Source: Varroa destructor (lineage: Eukaryota > Arthropoda > Arachnida > Mesostigmata > Varroidae). From it: a stretch of 64,000 bases of DNA. Below the pieces are notes generated by a model. The model was not told the DNA's origin. It did no database searches and saw nothing but the letters and a program-made list of their open reading frames with translations. Shown here in pieces: positions 1 through 13,900 of this stretch. Position numbers and translations under genes: made by a program. Position 1 is the first letter of the stretch. Each line of letters begins with the position of its first letter. The DNA is taken from assembly GCF_002443255.2 (NCBI RefSeq), contig NW_019211455.1, positions 28,346,239 through 28,410,238 on the forward strand, in the 5' to 3' direction.

Positions 1-3000
1 TCCGCTACGAAAGCACTGAATAGTCTTTGGGATGTGTATCCCGAACGTATTCGGATATTTGGCACGCATCCAAGGAATGAAACTTCCAGGAAGTGCCTGT
101 GTGGAAGACCAAAACTCTTCAGTGGTAAAGTGGATCCTATGAAAGTGCCCGCAACACCCAAGTAAGGAGGGCCGATTGGATGGGTGGCTATGTATATGTT
201 GATTTACCCAGCTTAACGAAAAACATAACAATAAGCTAGCTGGTTTTACTACAAAATATCATCCCGGAGGCAGTCTGGTTATGCAAGAAGTGCAACAGAT
301 ATGCAAATAGTATCTTCGTTTCGAATTCGTTCAATCTTGCACCAGCAAGTTAATCTGTCACATGCAGACCAAGCGTAACGAAAAGTTAGATTCTGACTCA
401 GTTCAATAAAAAAGCATATTTTTTTAAATTGTAAGCGACAAGGAGCCTCTAAGGACGTTCCTGATTGAATAAGCGACCGATTAATTCCGCACTAGCGGTA
501 TTGTTGAGTCCAGCGTATGTTCATCGGTGTCCGTATGTTTGGCCCGTGAAAAATCTTCTACAGAGTAACGAAGCAATTATCTTCCTCGCAAGAACTTCCG
601 CTTACGGCACCTATCTAGTTTTAAAATGCCCTTAAATGAACTCAGGGATCGTAGAGCGTGAAGCACACAGGTCGTCAGTACGCGGATGCTGAGACGCGAT
701 TTGCTAATCTCTATATGGTTTTCGTTGCCTATTGAGTAGAAGGGCAGTCTCCATTCATAAGTTCTCGCGACTGCGGCGGAAAATGAAGTGGAATTTGTGC
801 AAATTGCCAACAATCGCTCCTCTGCCGCTCCTCCATTTCTATGACGACCAATGCTGACGAGTGCTAACTGTCGCCAGGCGTACGAAATAGTGAATTTATA
901 TCAAAGCGTTGGCGTGCGGAAACAGTGCACCAAAAGTGAGAACCGGAAAAGGACTTCCCTTTCCTTACCGCCCTCTTCCAGCTGACCATAAGGAGCGTGG
1001 GAAACTGATGAAAGCGTACCTGTAACGGGAATTGGGGAATGAAACGGAAATCGCGTAAGCAAGCCCCACACTTCATAGGCTGTGAGGAGACAGAAGGCGA
1101 ATGGTCAGAGTTCTCAGTCGACAACACTTAAAAACACAGTAGATGGCATAGAAGAAGAGCGGGGAATGAGCGTAAGCAAACGGACAGTCTCCGTTAAATC
1201 AAAAGGAGCAAAAGGAGCTCCGAAGCAAATGCCAGCGAAGAATACGCAGGCAACAGGAACACAAACAGTCGCGGTGAATTGCAGTGGAAGCGGCTATAGT
1301 AGAGGTATGTGCGACATAAGAATCGTTGCTACCAGCGCCACGTCCTGCAAGCACTCTGACAGCAGGCAAAGAAGAACTGGGAATCGGTGGAGGACAAAGA
1401 AGACCAGCAAAAAGGAAAAGGACAAGAAACTGCGGAGAGCGGGGTAATCTCCTGGCGCTAATTGCAGCTTATGTTTCTATCGCCATCACCTATATCGACG
1501 CGGTAGCGACGACGGCTGCTTCACGCGCTCACTATCAGCCTGCTGCTTGGTAAATCGGTAGGAAGGTGTTCGCAACTATCTACAAAGCTTGTTTTCGTCC
1601 TATCTTACAGGATCATTGGGACTGGTTGCCTTCGTTGAGCCTGATTTGCCGACGCTTTTACCACAGCTTGTTCCACCCATGCCTTCACCTCAAATGGGGC
1701 GCAGTTGCAGAAGCTGGCCTGCAAGACGACCCAAGGGTCAAAATAGCCCTCGCCGCTACTCTGAATTTCGGTTCGTCAGACCTCTACGTTTACTGACTAG
1801 CCAATCGATCGACAAACGGAGCTGCAAACCATAGAACTAATCGCTGTTTTTTTTTCTGGGCGAACATTGCCAATTACTTCCTTAAGTGAAAATCCAATCT
1901 CTTTGCTCCCCTACAACACAAAACACTACGCCACACTATGCCATCGTCCCTTTCCAATCTACCAATGCATGCACCTTTGTGAGCCTATAAAGTGAAGTTG
2001 AAATAGAAGCATGGAAAGCCGTAACGGGCACCGCTGTCCGCACCTCAGCACGCCGAGCGAACGTGGCTAGGTTTACGCGCCGTTAGCACTTTCTTGATGT
2101 CTTCAATTATTTTTCGAACAAAGCCACTAAAGATTTAATACTGGTTGACCCTTGAAGCTTGTAACCGTTGATTTACAGACTTCGTCGTAGGTAATAGAAT
2201 GATTTAAGCTGGATGAAGCTCTTGCCAAATGGTGGTCTGAGCTATTGATTTATTTATTAGCATGCTTGTAATTATGTCGGTCGGGTGAACGGAGGCTGTA
2301 TTTTGCTAAGGAAGTAACATATATGTCTAAAAAAATATGACTGTTGTCAGGCTATAAATGTCTAAATATTATTCTACAATATTACGCTGCGTCAGGAAAC
2401 CGATCTGTGTTCTACACGCCTATCGTACTTTATCAACATATAGAAGTTGAACGTACCCTAAAATCATGCGGCTGTGGAACCATAACTCTCACATGTTCCA
2501 TTTTTCAAGAAAGACTTTATCCAGCCATATGCAAAGCTATCAATGTTTAGAGGCAAAGTTTGGCACAAGGTGAGCGATGATTTGTTATGTTTTTGTTTGC
2601 TAAAACCTAAGTGTATGCAACCGAGGTCCTCCGAGGTATACATATGTATATCTGTACATGTTTACCTGAACAGCTGCTTCGGTCTTTCTAGCTAGCTAGT
2701 TAGCTGACTTTCTTAGTCGGTCTTAGGTTATATATTTTTGCTTGTTAAATATTCCTTTTTGGTGGTTGCTGGAAAACTTTCGGCTGCTTTCTGCAATCTG
2801 CAGGTTCAACTGCAAAATTTCTATGAACTCGTTTAGGCTCTCGATACATTTCCATAAACTAGTACTAGGTTTTTGGGATCAATGTAGTGTAGACTAAGCA
2901 AACGATTGTACGTATAATTTGTGTAAATTTAAAAAACCACATGTCTTTAACGGCCGCCGTGTCCTTTGAATTTAGTGCTTAATCCACTTTCTTCCGTGCC

Positions 3001-6000
3001 TATCTCTATGAGTATCGTGCGTGAAAAAAATGTTATAGTCTGATACTATATAGGCGCCATTAACATGTGTCATTTAAAGTTGAATCATACGTTAAAACTA
3101 CATCCAGGAGTCTTTTCTCTTGCGGTCGTGTGATTCCTTTCTTTACATACTAGAGTCCTTTGTTTATGCAATTCTCGATAAGATACTCCTTTCTAATTAG
3201 AGTGTCATTATTCGTTAGTTAATTGTCACAGTTACTTGAATTATTTATTGGTCTACAAATGTCACAAGGCCAATTACGTCGTACACCAACTTCAGGACAA
3301 GGGAAAAGTATTTCAAAGTACAACCATCCTTCTCGAAAACCACGATCGTTTCTATGAGGCTTGTAAAAGCGCTCTAGGCACCTGCATTCATATATCATAC
3401 GCTTAATAATCATTTTCTTGCCATTTAACATGATCTCTCTATCAGTTAAAACATTATAAAGTATAAAGATTCTGGCACGACTAGGTAAAGATCAGTTGAC
3501 TACGTGTTGCTTCAACATGGCCATCGCGGCGTAGTCAATCAGTAGCCGCTTCGCACCAGGTGGAGCCATCGTGATTGGAAATGTACAGAACCAAATGCGA
3601 TTGACGTTTGAAGCCTATTGTCAGATCTTGATCAGAATTTGATCGAAAAAAAAAAAAAAACGAAATTGATCAGATCAGCACAGCAATGATCTGAGAAATG
3701 GTAGAAGGAGGAATAGCTTCCTGCAAGCCGGCTTACGCGACTCGAGCAGCGATGCGTGCATCGACAATCGTCTGCAAAACTGTCGTTTATGAGGACAGCC
3801 TAAAATTTCCGATGCAGGCGAACGTGTTGATCTCTACCTCAATGGCGGTGCTGTTTTATAGGCCAGTGCGCGTATTGAGGTCTCCGATGGTTTATTGTTC
3901 TCAGTATCGTCTGCTGCTGTTGTTTTCAGTAGCCGAAAAATTGCGTTTTCATGATAAGCTTCCACGAGATCTACATTAGAACGTGTAAAATATGCTAAAG
4001 AGTATTTAAATCTTCGCTCATCGCAAGGATATGCTCAGACACGCAGTTGTTTACAGCAGCACATGTAATATTTAAATTAGCTTCCCTGTTAATAGAAGTG
4101 TCACGATATGTAGAGATGAATTTTTTTGTTCGAACAGCTCACCGCCTCAGTCGCGAATAGAATGGATTGGCAAATGCCTCTACCTCAGAGCTGGCTATTC
4201 GAAGAAGCTCAGCTTAAGAAATTTCAGCTTCTATCTGGGTGTCCACGGGCACTATACGTTACACAAAATGTAAAAGTGTCTATAAAAGAAAAACATGAAA
4301 TTTTTGAGAACTAGATAAAAGCACAATTTATTTGCCTAGACAGGTTTTCAGTACACATTTTCCATGCAAGAAATTGGCTGTTTTCTTTGTTCGAAGACAA
4401 ATCGTGCACAGCGTTCAAATAATCAAGTGGGTACCATTCTTTTCCCCATGTATCGAAACAAAGAAACAATAAACTCACCGAAGCACGGTCTCACTCGCTG
4501 CGGTGACGTATATGCAAGCAAAAAACAAACGTGTACTGTTCTTATACAGCAGACCTCGCGCATAAAAACCAGAACGAGCAAAACAACCAAAACCCCACCT
4601 CACCCCACTCTAGCAGACATCTCCACCTATTGCCCCATCAGCAGCAACTAAAAGCTCGATATTGAGGCAAGCAGCTGTTATTGTCACGGCTTCCCGGTCG
4701 CTATGATCTGCTTCAAAACAACGCCTCCAGGAAGCAATACCGGATATTCCCTCATGCTTACTTCCTGTTAGGCTTCGTTTATGTGGCGCTTCACCCCCAA
4801 ACGCTGACCCTCTCCCCTTATATTGCCGCGACACCTCTGAGGCGAACGCAATTAAATGGATTGAGCGTTGACCATCGTTGGGCTAACCTCATATGATTAG
4901 CATCAACATCATCTGCACCATGAACATCCCTAGGGCAGAGGGGTTGCAGTGACTATCGGTACAGCCCGGAGAAGGCTCGGGTGTGGATGCTAAGATGCAC
5001 TAATGAGGAACATCGTAACAGGCCTAGACTGAACAATGCCACCGGTACTGCCGCGATACTTGTGGGGTGCAGTCGTCAACTTAGTGGAAGAGATGCAGGT
5101 CCTGTTTGTGTGTGGGAGAGGATCGGGCGTACTGTGAGCCTTTCTTTTTTTATGAATATTGAGCTTCTCGAAAGCTTTGTTGTCTTCTTGAACGAATGAG
5201 CCCCCGTCCAAGTGGACCGTTAGTATCAACCCTACGTCTGGAAATGGGGGGTTGAATAAAAATAGGAAACACCCTAACTCCTTTAATTCGCTTGTTTGTG
5301 CCCACACACTACAGCGTATCACTTAGGACTCAGATAACGGCTCATGCAACTTGTATTTGCCCCATCACTTGTTGTCCCGACCCGCATATATTGTTGATTT
5401 GCTGAAGTGCAACACAATTATTGACTCGAAGAAATAGCAACAAATTGATCCTATAAGCCTTCTTACTACATTGGGTCATTGCACTAGGGGACCGTGGCCG
5501 CAATGGATGTTAGTTAAAACAAATCAAAAATATCTTATTGGTATCAAAATGAGCAAAAGCTTGATTCTTTAATAGGCACCTTCGCAATAGATATATATTA
5601 ACGTTTCGTTCGGTTAACTTAAGATACTGGGCCATGCACGGCAGGTGTTGCAGCATAGATTCTGTGATAAATATTCGCTTAACAAAAACTGCTTATCGAA
5701 GATGCTTTTATAAGTGCCGATTGTAGCAGTATTCATTCAGAAAGCATTACTTAGTAATCTTAGAAACACAGCCCAAGGAAACAGGTGTTCAGTTTTTTGC
5801 GTTATAAAAGTAAAGAATTCGGAATAACGAGGTGCTTACCTCAAAGCGCTTCATGTTATGACGTGAATGATTCTAGAACGGATCGGATTAGGCCTTTTTT
5901 GTGAAACACTTGTACTTTTGAAACCGTCACCTTCAGATGCCGGTTACCTCGGTTTAGGCTGTTTTTTTGTGTGAATTTGTAAAGCTTATATTTTTATATA

Positions 6001-7250
6001 GTTGGTTCTTTTTAACAGAATCGCATAAAAAAAAAAAGAAAACTTCTTATATAGTATTATTTGAAAACAAATAGCTACATTCGTCGCAACAGTAATTGAA
6101 AGTGTAATTATTCGCCACGGAATTAAGTTAGCTGTTGATGCAAAGTTTTGGGCTCAGCGTGTCTCTTTTTTTTTGTAATTTGGCCCCATAGTTTTTAAGC
6201 AACGATTGAACACTTTTTGCTGGCTTGCTCTTGTTTTTCTTTTTCTAATTAGCCTCTCTGCTCAACCCGTTCTCCCTAAGGACCACCCCGTCTTGGCCTT
6301 TTGTTGATTCTGACAAAAACACCCGCTACACGTTGGCCTCTCCCAATTCTCTGCATTCATGCGAGGTGCGATGTCTCCCGCATGGAACTCCTTAGTTTCG
6401 TTATGTTCTCTTTGATTCGTTTTCCTCCTTAAAGGCCCTCGTTTCTTGCCTCGGGGCAGAGAATCGCCGAGTGTTGTGACGCCATAAGTAGCGCGGCCCG
6501 TTTACTCTTAGAATCCTGCTATTCTTTATTACTTTCTGAACAACAGACAGAGAAAAGCACCTTATCATTGGCGAACGTGGAGCTCTGAAGATGTGAAGGT
6601 GTAGGGGGGATATTAGTATGAATACCAAGTACATGTTTTACTGTGCCCGCTTTTTTTTATCAGGTCCGACATATACAACGTTTCTTTACTCTTCTCGATG
6701 ACTAGGCGTCAAGGGAATCCAACTAGGAATACTCAAGAATTCAGAGAGCTAGCTAATAAGCAAAAAGCACTAAGCGAGACAAAATACCAGATGTAGAATT
6801 ACTAAAGACTAAACGGGAAGGAACTACGACGGACCTAAGACCTGATTACCTCAGTACATATTTATACGTTGTCAATATAGAGAGTAAGGCCCTGAGAATA
6901 ACGAAAAAAAATATTAAACTCATATTTTAAATAAAACAATGCATTAAGTATTATATAATGCTTAACTAGTCCAATTAGTAAACGCTCACATAGCCACTCA
7001 ATGATATGATAGTTCTCTTATAAAATTTATCGTTTGAGTTGATTTTCAAAGCTATCATCATTAATGCATGTCAAGGACACGTTACTTTCAGCAGTACTAA
7101 TAAATCCTTGCGGTATTTAATTCGGTTGAATATACATTTCAAGTGCAAAGGACAATTTTATCGATCGAGAAATCGTCTCGAATTCGACCGCCTTCATGCA
7201 AAGAGTTAATACTCTCGCCTTTCCATCACCGTTTCATCTATCCACTTCCA
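1..7250. other. AT-rich intergenic sequence, no gene supported
   Basis: No open frame here has family similarity, good splice borders or sustained coding composition. The frames around 1080-1830 and 4360-5330 lie in slightly GC-richer patches, overlap each other on both strands and read as random sequence. A 15-base A run (3646-3660) is flanked by a cluster of GATC tetramers. Nothing else stands out. Confidence 0.6.
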
Positions 7251-8760
7251 TCTACTTAATTCTGTGGCTTCGCTTACTAGTAATACCTTTCGAACCTCTT
7301 GGTCTCCATCGTGATTCCACCAGACCGTGAATCGCACACTCGAAGGTTAAAACTCGGTTCCTCTGCATAGAGGAAAAAAGAAGAAGCTCCAACTTTCCAT
7401 CTATTTCTCATCATCTGTCTTTCTCTCTGCTGGCCAGTCGACATCTTCGCAAGTGCTTCTGTCCTTAGCCTGAACCCCCTTCGCTTGAACCTCCGCTGTC
7501 CTGCGAGTGCCTTTGATGCCATGGGGCTCACGCTGTCCCTGTGGGATTGAACTTTTTGCTTTTTCCTTCAGTTCTTTGCGTACGAAGAGGATGAGTACGA
7601 GAAGCTAAACTCGTTTTTGCCCCTGGCTCACATATGACCCCGCCCGGTAGCCCGCGTGGCTAGACCGCTGCCCGGGGGCTGCTAGAAAAGGGAGAGACTA
7701 CAAAGCCAGGATAGGCGAAGCCTCCAAACGCTTCCCGCCTGGTGCCGATACCTAGATCTCGTATCCATCGTGGCCGTGTCGCTCTGAACGACCGCCCCCA
7801 GTAACAAGTAAAGGAGGACCCAGAAGCTAAGTGTGTGTCATGCTAGGAGCGTCATGGCCGCAATGGCAGGACGATGGCCTGACTAGCAGTTGGGTACTCT
7901 CGGTAGCAGCAGTGGCATCGGCGCGCGAGGAATGAACGAACTACTAGGCGAGAAAGCGAGCCAACGACTTCAAAAAGTGACTGTTGATGATGTGTTTCTT
8001 ATATTCCTCATCGTGCTCGCTAAGCATAGACATCTAGCCTGGCCTGGCGCTCAGCTTAGTTTTTATCCGCTAGCAGTGGTTGTCCTCTTTTACCGGTAGT
8101 GGGCGCAGCAGCTTCTTCCATCCACAAGCTTTCTCTTACACACTCACTCATTCACTGGCACTCAAACTTGCAAACTAAGCTGTAAAAGAAGGCCCAGCCA
8201 GTAGCTTTAGGTTAGATGACGGCATGACGCTAGTATGATTTGGCAGCAAGCTGCCTCTAGTGCAGGATTCAGCATCAGCGGCCATTGGCGCCGGCGACAC
8301 TGGTGCATCATTCGTGCCCAAAATGCGACATACATACAGACACTATTTTAAATAACGTATAGGGTGTGAAGCAGTTCTAAAGGGCAGCGAAACAAAAGGG
8401 ACGTGACGATGGTAACAGAAAAAAATTAGACGCGATGCTGCTGCGACGATGGTCCCAGCCCGGCGAGCATTGCAATGGTACCAGTAAAGAGCATTAGTCC
8501 GCTCGGTTCACTGGCGGCCCGCCTGGTCAGCCACTACCAACTAGAAACAATGATGAACTTACACGCGGCCTTGACGCCGAAGCATGTGGTTTTTATTGGC
8601 TTCAACGAGTTGGCCTGTGACTACATGTACGGTGACATCTCCTTTGTTGAATCCTTAGCGTCCATTCTGACGACAAATAAGCGTTGTCTTAATATCGAGA
8701 ATCATGAGCTACCAAACAGCGCAAGGCGAGCGCGGCGGTGAGCCACTCTGGGATTTCTTC
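7250..8760. other. GC-richer island without a recognised gene
   Basis: Base composition rises here relative to both sides. Short frames exist on both strands (for example 8475-8741 plus, beginning at an ATG), but none shows a recognisable domain or convincing splice sites. It could be a regulatory island or an untranslated exon; the sequence does not decide. Confidence 0.4.
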
Positions 8761-10490
8761 GCACTATTTTGCCTTTCGTCGTCCACTGCTACACACGGAG
8801 CAGATTTGACGGCATCCTACGCAACGAACGCTCGGGTAACCATCCGATGAACCATATCACGATACTGCGATATCACGGCTATTAAGATAATACAAGATAT
8901 TTCATTCATATATGAAAGCCTAGAGTGTGCTATGAGTATAGCTATGTTTGAGTCTTATTGCTACTACTAATCTGTTTCAGATGGACTTTTACTTTTTACC
9001 TATGCCTATGCCATCAGCGACGAAATAATGGGCAGGTAGGTATACATAAACACATGCACATATGCAGATACGACTTGGGCCATGCTGTAGAAGAAATAAT
9101 CCTCAAAGGTGTACTACCACGTCTAATAAGAGCAACGGATGGCGTTAAGAAAGATCTTAAATCGTAGTGAGGTTTCTCCATTAACAAATGTCGCAATCAA
9201 TCCGCATGTGACAGATTCATGCCGTTACATCTAAAGCCAGTCAATTCCAACTCTATTACTGCGCTAGTATATGTATATTTATATAATAAACATATCTGTG
9301 TGGGTCTACAGCTGAACCATTGATTAGGATCTCGTAAAGCCATTGTGACTTCAGCAAGACAATACTAGATAAACCAAGTGTGTCCCCGGTACTTAAAATA
9401 ACCAGCGATCGATTGCTTTTATTTTGCTGCTTCCATGTTATCTGGCATGAACAAAACTGCCATTGAAAACAACCAAGCCTAGTTCTGTGCGCATTATGTT
9501 GCGGCAGGCCAACCGGCGGCATCTCTCCGTTGCCACCGTGGCGCTGGCAAAGGCGTATTTTAGTGAAATGCTTGTTATGTTGCCCGAGACTGAACGGGAA
9601 GGGGGCTGAAGGGCGGGCCTAGGGCCTTTTCGGCATCCTTCTCCGCAACTGCGCCGCGATTTGCTCCCGTCGTGGCCATGAGCCCCCGCCCCCAAGCGGA
9701 CCCTGCGCCCTGCGGGATGCGGCGCCAGGATGCAGGACGATCGCAGCGCCCCCTCAGATGCCCCGAAGAATGCCTTCACAGTGGCGCCCCCTTTAGAGGG
9801 CCTTAGGGCCCACCGTTTGTCGACATAAGTTTCCCTACGATAGACATATGAAATAAGCGAGTAGTTTGGTGTCGCCGACACCAGCTGTTTCCTCGTGTAA
9901 CCATTAGGTAACTTATGCCAAAAGTGGCGTTCCATCTATTTCGATAGGAGCAATGATTTAATTCCATGACTTTGATTTCCAAGTGGGGTGCGAAATCGCT
10001 ACGAACTATAATTTGATTTGAACTGAACCGGCAATTTTCAAGCTTACTTTATTTTACAGAGATGACGTTACAATATTTAACGTTTTTATTTTTCGCATGT
10101 ATGTTCGTCTGAATAATTTTTATCTGAATCTTGTATCTTTCATGGTCTACTTATTTCTTAAAGCGTGGAGTCATGGCTTCAGTTACTTCAGTCGCAAGCC
10201 CCTTCCTGTCTTTTTCTGGGTTGATTCATATCTCAACTGTCTGAGATATTAGTGGAAAAAGGTCTTCCTATGGCGCGATCTATCTTGTACAGGTAGCCGA
10301 CTATTTAACAACGTTTCTCTTATTTACATTTACAAACTCAGCGATTGCCTCTTAAATCAACTCATAAACATTGTTCTATCGATGTATCATACAAATACCA
10401 TTTCCTTGGATGAACACTACCGCTTCTAGTGCGTCGAGCAGTATATCAGGTACAATAAATACGTCTTATTGGCTCACTTAGTGGCTTCAT
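8761..10490. other. Intergenic, with a short GC-rich core at 9.5-9.8 kb
   Basis: Mostly AT-rich. The core at about 9500-9820 is strongly GC-rich and supports a 165-codon minus-strand frame (9438-9935), whose translation is low in hydrophobic structure and matches no family I know. Two sequences resembling the CTCF core (GGCGCCCCCT type) lie at 9743-9757 and 9780-9798. Confidence 0.4.
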
Positions 10491-13400
10491 CTTTATTTGC
10501 TCAGTCGTCATTATCCGTTAACTTTTTTCTTTTTTGAGCGAACGTCTGCTACCCCCACTTCGTCTCATCGACAACGGCCATTACTTAGCTCTTCCACAAC
10601 ATCCAATGATCTATTTGCCCATCAAAGACAAACCTACGCTTGCCTAGGTACACACACAACTTCTCGCTATCGAATATCGGCTTCCTATCATATACGTTTG
10701 CTTATGATGACAGACCGTGGCGTACTCTGTGTTTCATTTCGTGCGTCCTCTTCCGAATTGCGCCTTGCGTGCGAGCATATGCCCATGCTGTGCGTTGGGA
10801 CTGCAAACATCGTCTATTTACACGCCACAGGGTCTAAATAGCCACTGTCCTTCAATAATGCAGCTCGATTCCTTCCAAGCATGGCCCAATGAGTCGTCAA
10901 CCACGGTCATATATCCACGCTCTCCGACCCTTACATAGATATGCGAACGCTGGTACGTAGAGATACATCTCTATGGGGTAAAAGAGATGGCGGCGCAAGA
11001 AGTAGCAGCAGCAGCGGCGGCGGCGTCCTGCTTTTCTCGAACAAAACCAAGACAACTCAGTCAGGCTTGTCTTTGTGGGTTCGTGTGCCCAGGTACAGCT
11101 GATCCCAAAAGATCCCAACAGCAGCCCGACGGATGGACGGACGTTCGAACGTGCGGCGACGACAGCCAAGTCCTCGGCAACAGTAACAGCAGAACGTCGC
11201 AATAGCAAAGCAGTGGATGTGTGAGCTAGAGGCAAGGAGCCTTTTGAGCTAGATCCTTGCTTGTACGAATCCACTCCGGCACGACTCGCTATTTCCTTCG
11301 CCATCCGCTGGTCGTTTTCTTCGTTCCGTCTACAACCGCTGCCGCCTTCACCGCTGCTGCTGCCCTTCCTGCGTCTTGGGTACCTTCTCCACGCCCTCCG
11401 ACCAGCAGACTTATATACATACGCACACATACACACGCACATGCGCATATTCACATAGGCACGCCGGAGAGACGAGGCAAAACGCAGGGCGGCTACCGTC
11501 GCTGCTGCTCGAATTCTTAATTCGTTCTTTGATCAAACACAAGACTAATTAGAAACATCCCCTGCCTCATCCCCGTCCCCCACGCCCATACTCTATCCCC
11601 TACAAACTCCACTCCCGCTTCTAGCCAAAGCCCCTGTACCCCCAAATACTACTCACAATCTCCCTCTATTCGCCGTTCGACACTGTTCTCTACTTCGATT
11701 CGCACCATTCCGTCTGGTTCATTTTCCTCCATCCTGATTCAGTTCCAGTCAGTTCCATCTGTCTGACCGGCGCTCTTCCTTGTACTCAAGCCCTCTATAC
11801 GACTATGGACCCTAACCCCTGCTACTCGCTTGCATCGCATTTTTTCCCAATACACATGCGTATATATATACATGCATTAAGTATTGGCCTACATTATATT
11901 ATAGAATATTTAGCAGTTACATATGGACGTGCGGTGTAGAACGATTTGGCAGGTATCGACTACATTACGTCCTTCTAGTACAGCATCGTTCTCTCTCGCA
12001 TTTCTCGTATGAGTCAGACTAGCTAAAAGCAGCATAGGATCATTTAAATTTATCCCATAAAAGTATAAGAAAGGCCAATGACAACAAAAGCGCTAACCAT
12101 ATCAATGCCCCGGAACCAACGGAGTGCACGTATTAGGTACGATATTGTACATATAATGGCTAGTGCGTATTCTTCTGCGTATCCATAGATGATTTATATT
12201 TGAATGTTGCAAAGACCGCTGCTACTAGCATCAGTAGGCCCGGCAAGCAACAAACGTTGGCGTGAATATCCACTGGTCAAGAGGTAACGAGTACCGATGA
12301 AGTGCTGCGCTAACAGGATGCTTGTTGAATGTAAAAGTCAATGAAGTAAGGAGTGCACGGTTAGAAACAGCAGTCGTGATGGTGGCGGCGACTTCTGTTA
12401 ATTTCGAAGTGTTGAGTGTTGGCTGGCTGGAATTCTAGTAATCGCAGCTGGGCTGACTAGACCAAAGCTGTGTGTCAGTTAGAGGGCCAGGTAGGTAGGT
12501 AGGTAAGTGAGCAAGTAGCAAGTCGTTGTATTCGCCGTTAGCCTCATTTTCCTTACGCATCGGTCCTACTTCAACCTCACACTGTCTCCACGGCCACCAC
12601 CGCCGTTCTCGTTCCTTCCACTATCACTGTCAGCAAAGCCAGTCTTAGCGATTCGCAACGACTAGTATTACTACTACGACAAGGCAAACTGTCGCTGTAG
12701 TCTGCAGCTTGTGTTTTTTTTCTCTTCTCTCATCAAATTTTAATTCGAATGTTTTTGTCACATGCAAAAAATCTAGGGCGCTAGCTATGCGCCGCTGGCA
12801 GCGAAAGCGTCCTCTCCCTCTTTACTCGTTCGAAAGCCCCCTTGCCCCGGCCGCCGTTGCTGCCTGCCTCTCTCCGGCCCTTTCTGGTAGTGCCGATGTT
12901 CTCAGTTTCTCCCTACTCGTGATAATGGTGGCGGTAGAGTTCTTGCGCCTTGCCGCTCCTTCTCTTGCCCGCCAGAGTCTTTCAGCCGCTTGCTAGCTCT
13001 CATCGCGTAGAGAGGTTCAGCCGAAAGCTGGCACAGGCCGAACTGTTAGGCCGCAGGAGTTCAGCTAAAAAATGTCCCCTCTTCGAGCTTCTACTTCTTT
13101 CCCCCGCTGCCCTTAACCTTCCACCCGATGGTAAAGGCCCGATGGTCCTGATGCCCAACACGGCGGTACACCGTGGACGGTGTACTCCATCCGAAATCTA
13201 CAAGACCCTTACTCTAGCTACGCAGAGGGAGTTTCGGGAATGGGCGGTGATGGTGGTCGTAATGGTGGTGGCAGTAGTGGAACTCGAGCAGCAGCAGCGA
13301 AAGATAGAGAACGAGAGAAGAAGCAGCAGCGGAAGGCCGGAACGAAGAGTTAGTTGGACAGGGGTAGCTATTTCTCCCTTTTGAGAAGAAGCAGGCAAGG

Positions 13401-13900
13401 GGGTAAGACGATAGGGCCACGACGGGGAAATAGGGGGCAAAGAGTTTCGAACGAGTGCGTTTTTTTAATTACTGCCCGTCAGGAGAAGCGCCGCTGGCCC
13501 TGGACAGGAGCTGCCAGGCACTGGCTGCAGAGGAACTCACAAAGAGCACTGAGCAGAACCTAACCGACAACGACGACGGCGACAACGACGACGACCAGGA
13601 CGAGTGAACGAGAGAGAAAGGCAGGAAAGAGAAAACGAAGTGAGCTCCTTCGGCCCGATCGCGTCCAGTCTCATGGAATGAGGGAACTAGTAACTGGACC
13701 CGTTTGAGCTAGCGGCGTCAGCAATGGAAAAGTGGGAACGAAACGACTAGCTGCTGTGTGTCGTTTAGTGGGCGAAATTCAGACGCGGCTAGCGGCAGCC
13801 GGCTTAATACGGGGCAATCGGTCTTGAGTCGACTGACATCTGGGGACCAAGACGCTACAAACAGCATTTGCTTGTATAGAGTCGGTGGTGATAGAAGCAG
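10491..13900. other. GC-rich, triplet-rich low-complexity island
   Basis: Long stretches of GCA/GCG, GGT and CGA triplet-like repeats (for example about 11000-11030, 11330-11370, 13240-13300, 13560-13610) and a CA/TA-rich tract near 11405-11460. Both strands are open over long distances (minus 10897-11454, plus 12950-13384), as expected when stop-poor triplets dominate. GTAG tetranucleotide repeats occur near 12490-12505. A promoter, enhancer or untranslated exon is as likely as a protein gene. Confidence 0.4.

Noticed and set aside
9438..9935. 165-codon minus-strand frame
   Set aside because: Lies on a GC-rich core where stops are rare; no domain, signal peptide or splice support; Arg/Gly/Ser-rich random look.
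10897..11454. 185-codon minus-strand frame
   Set aside because: Generated by GCT/GCC triplet repeats and a CA/TA tract; the plus strand is also open across it.
12950..13384. 144-codon plus-strand frame
   Set aside because: Low-complexity Val/Met/Glu/Gln runs from GTG and CAG repeats; no start or splice support.
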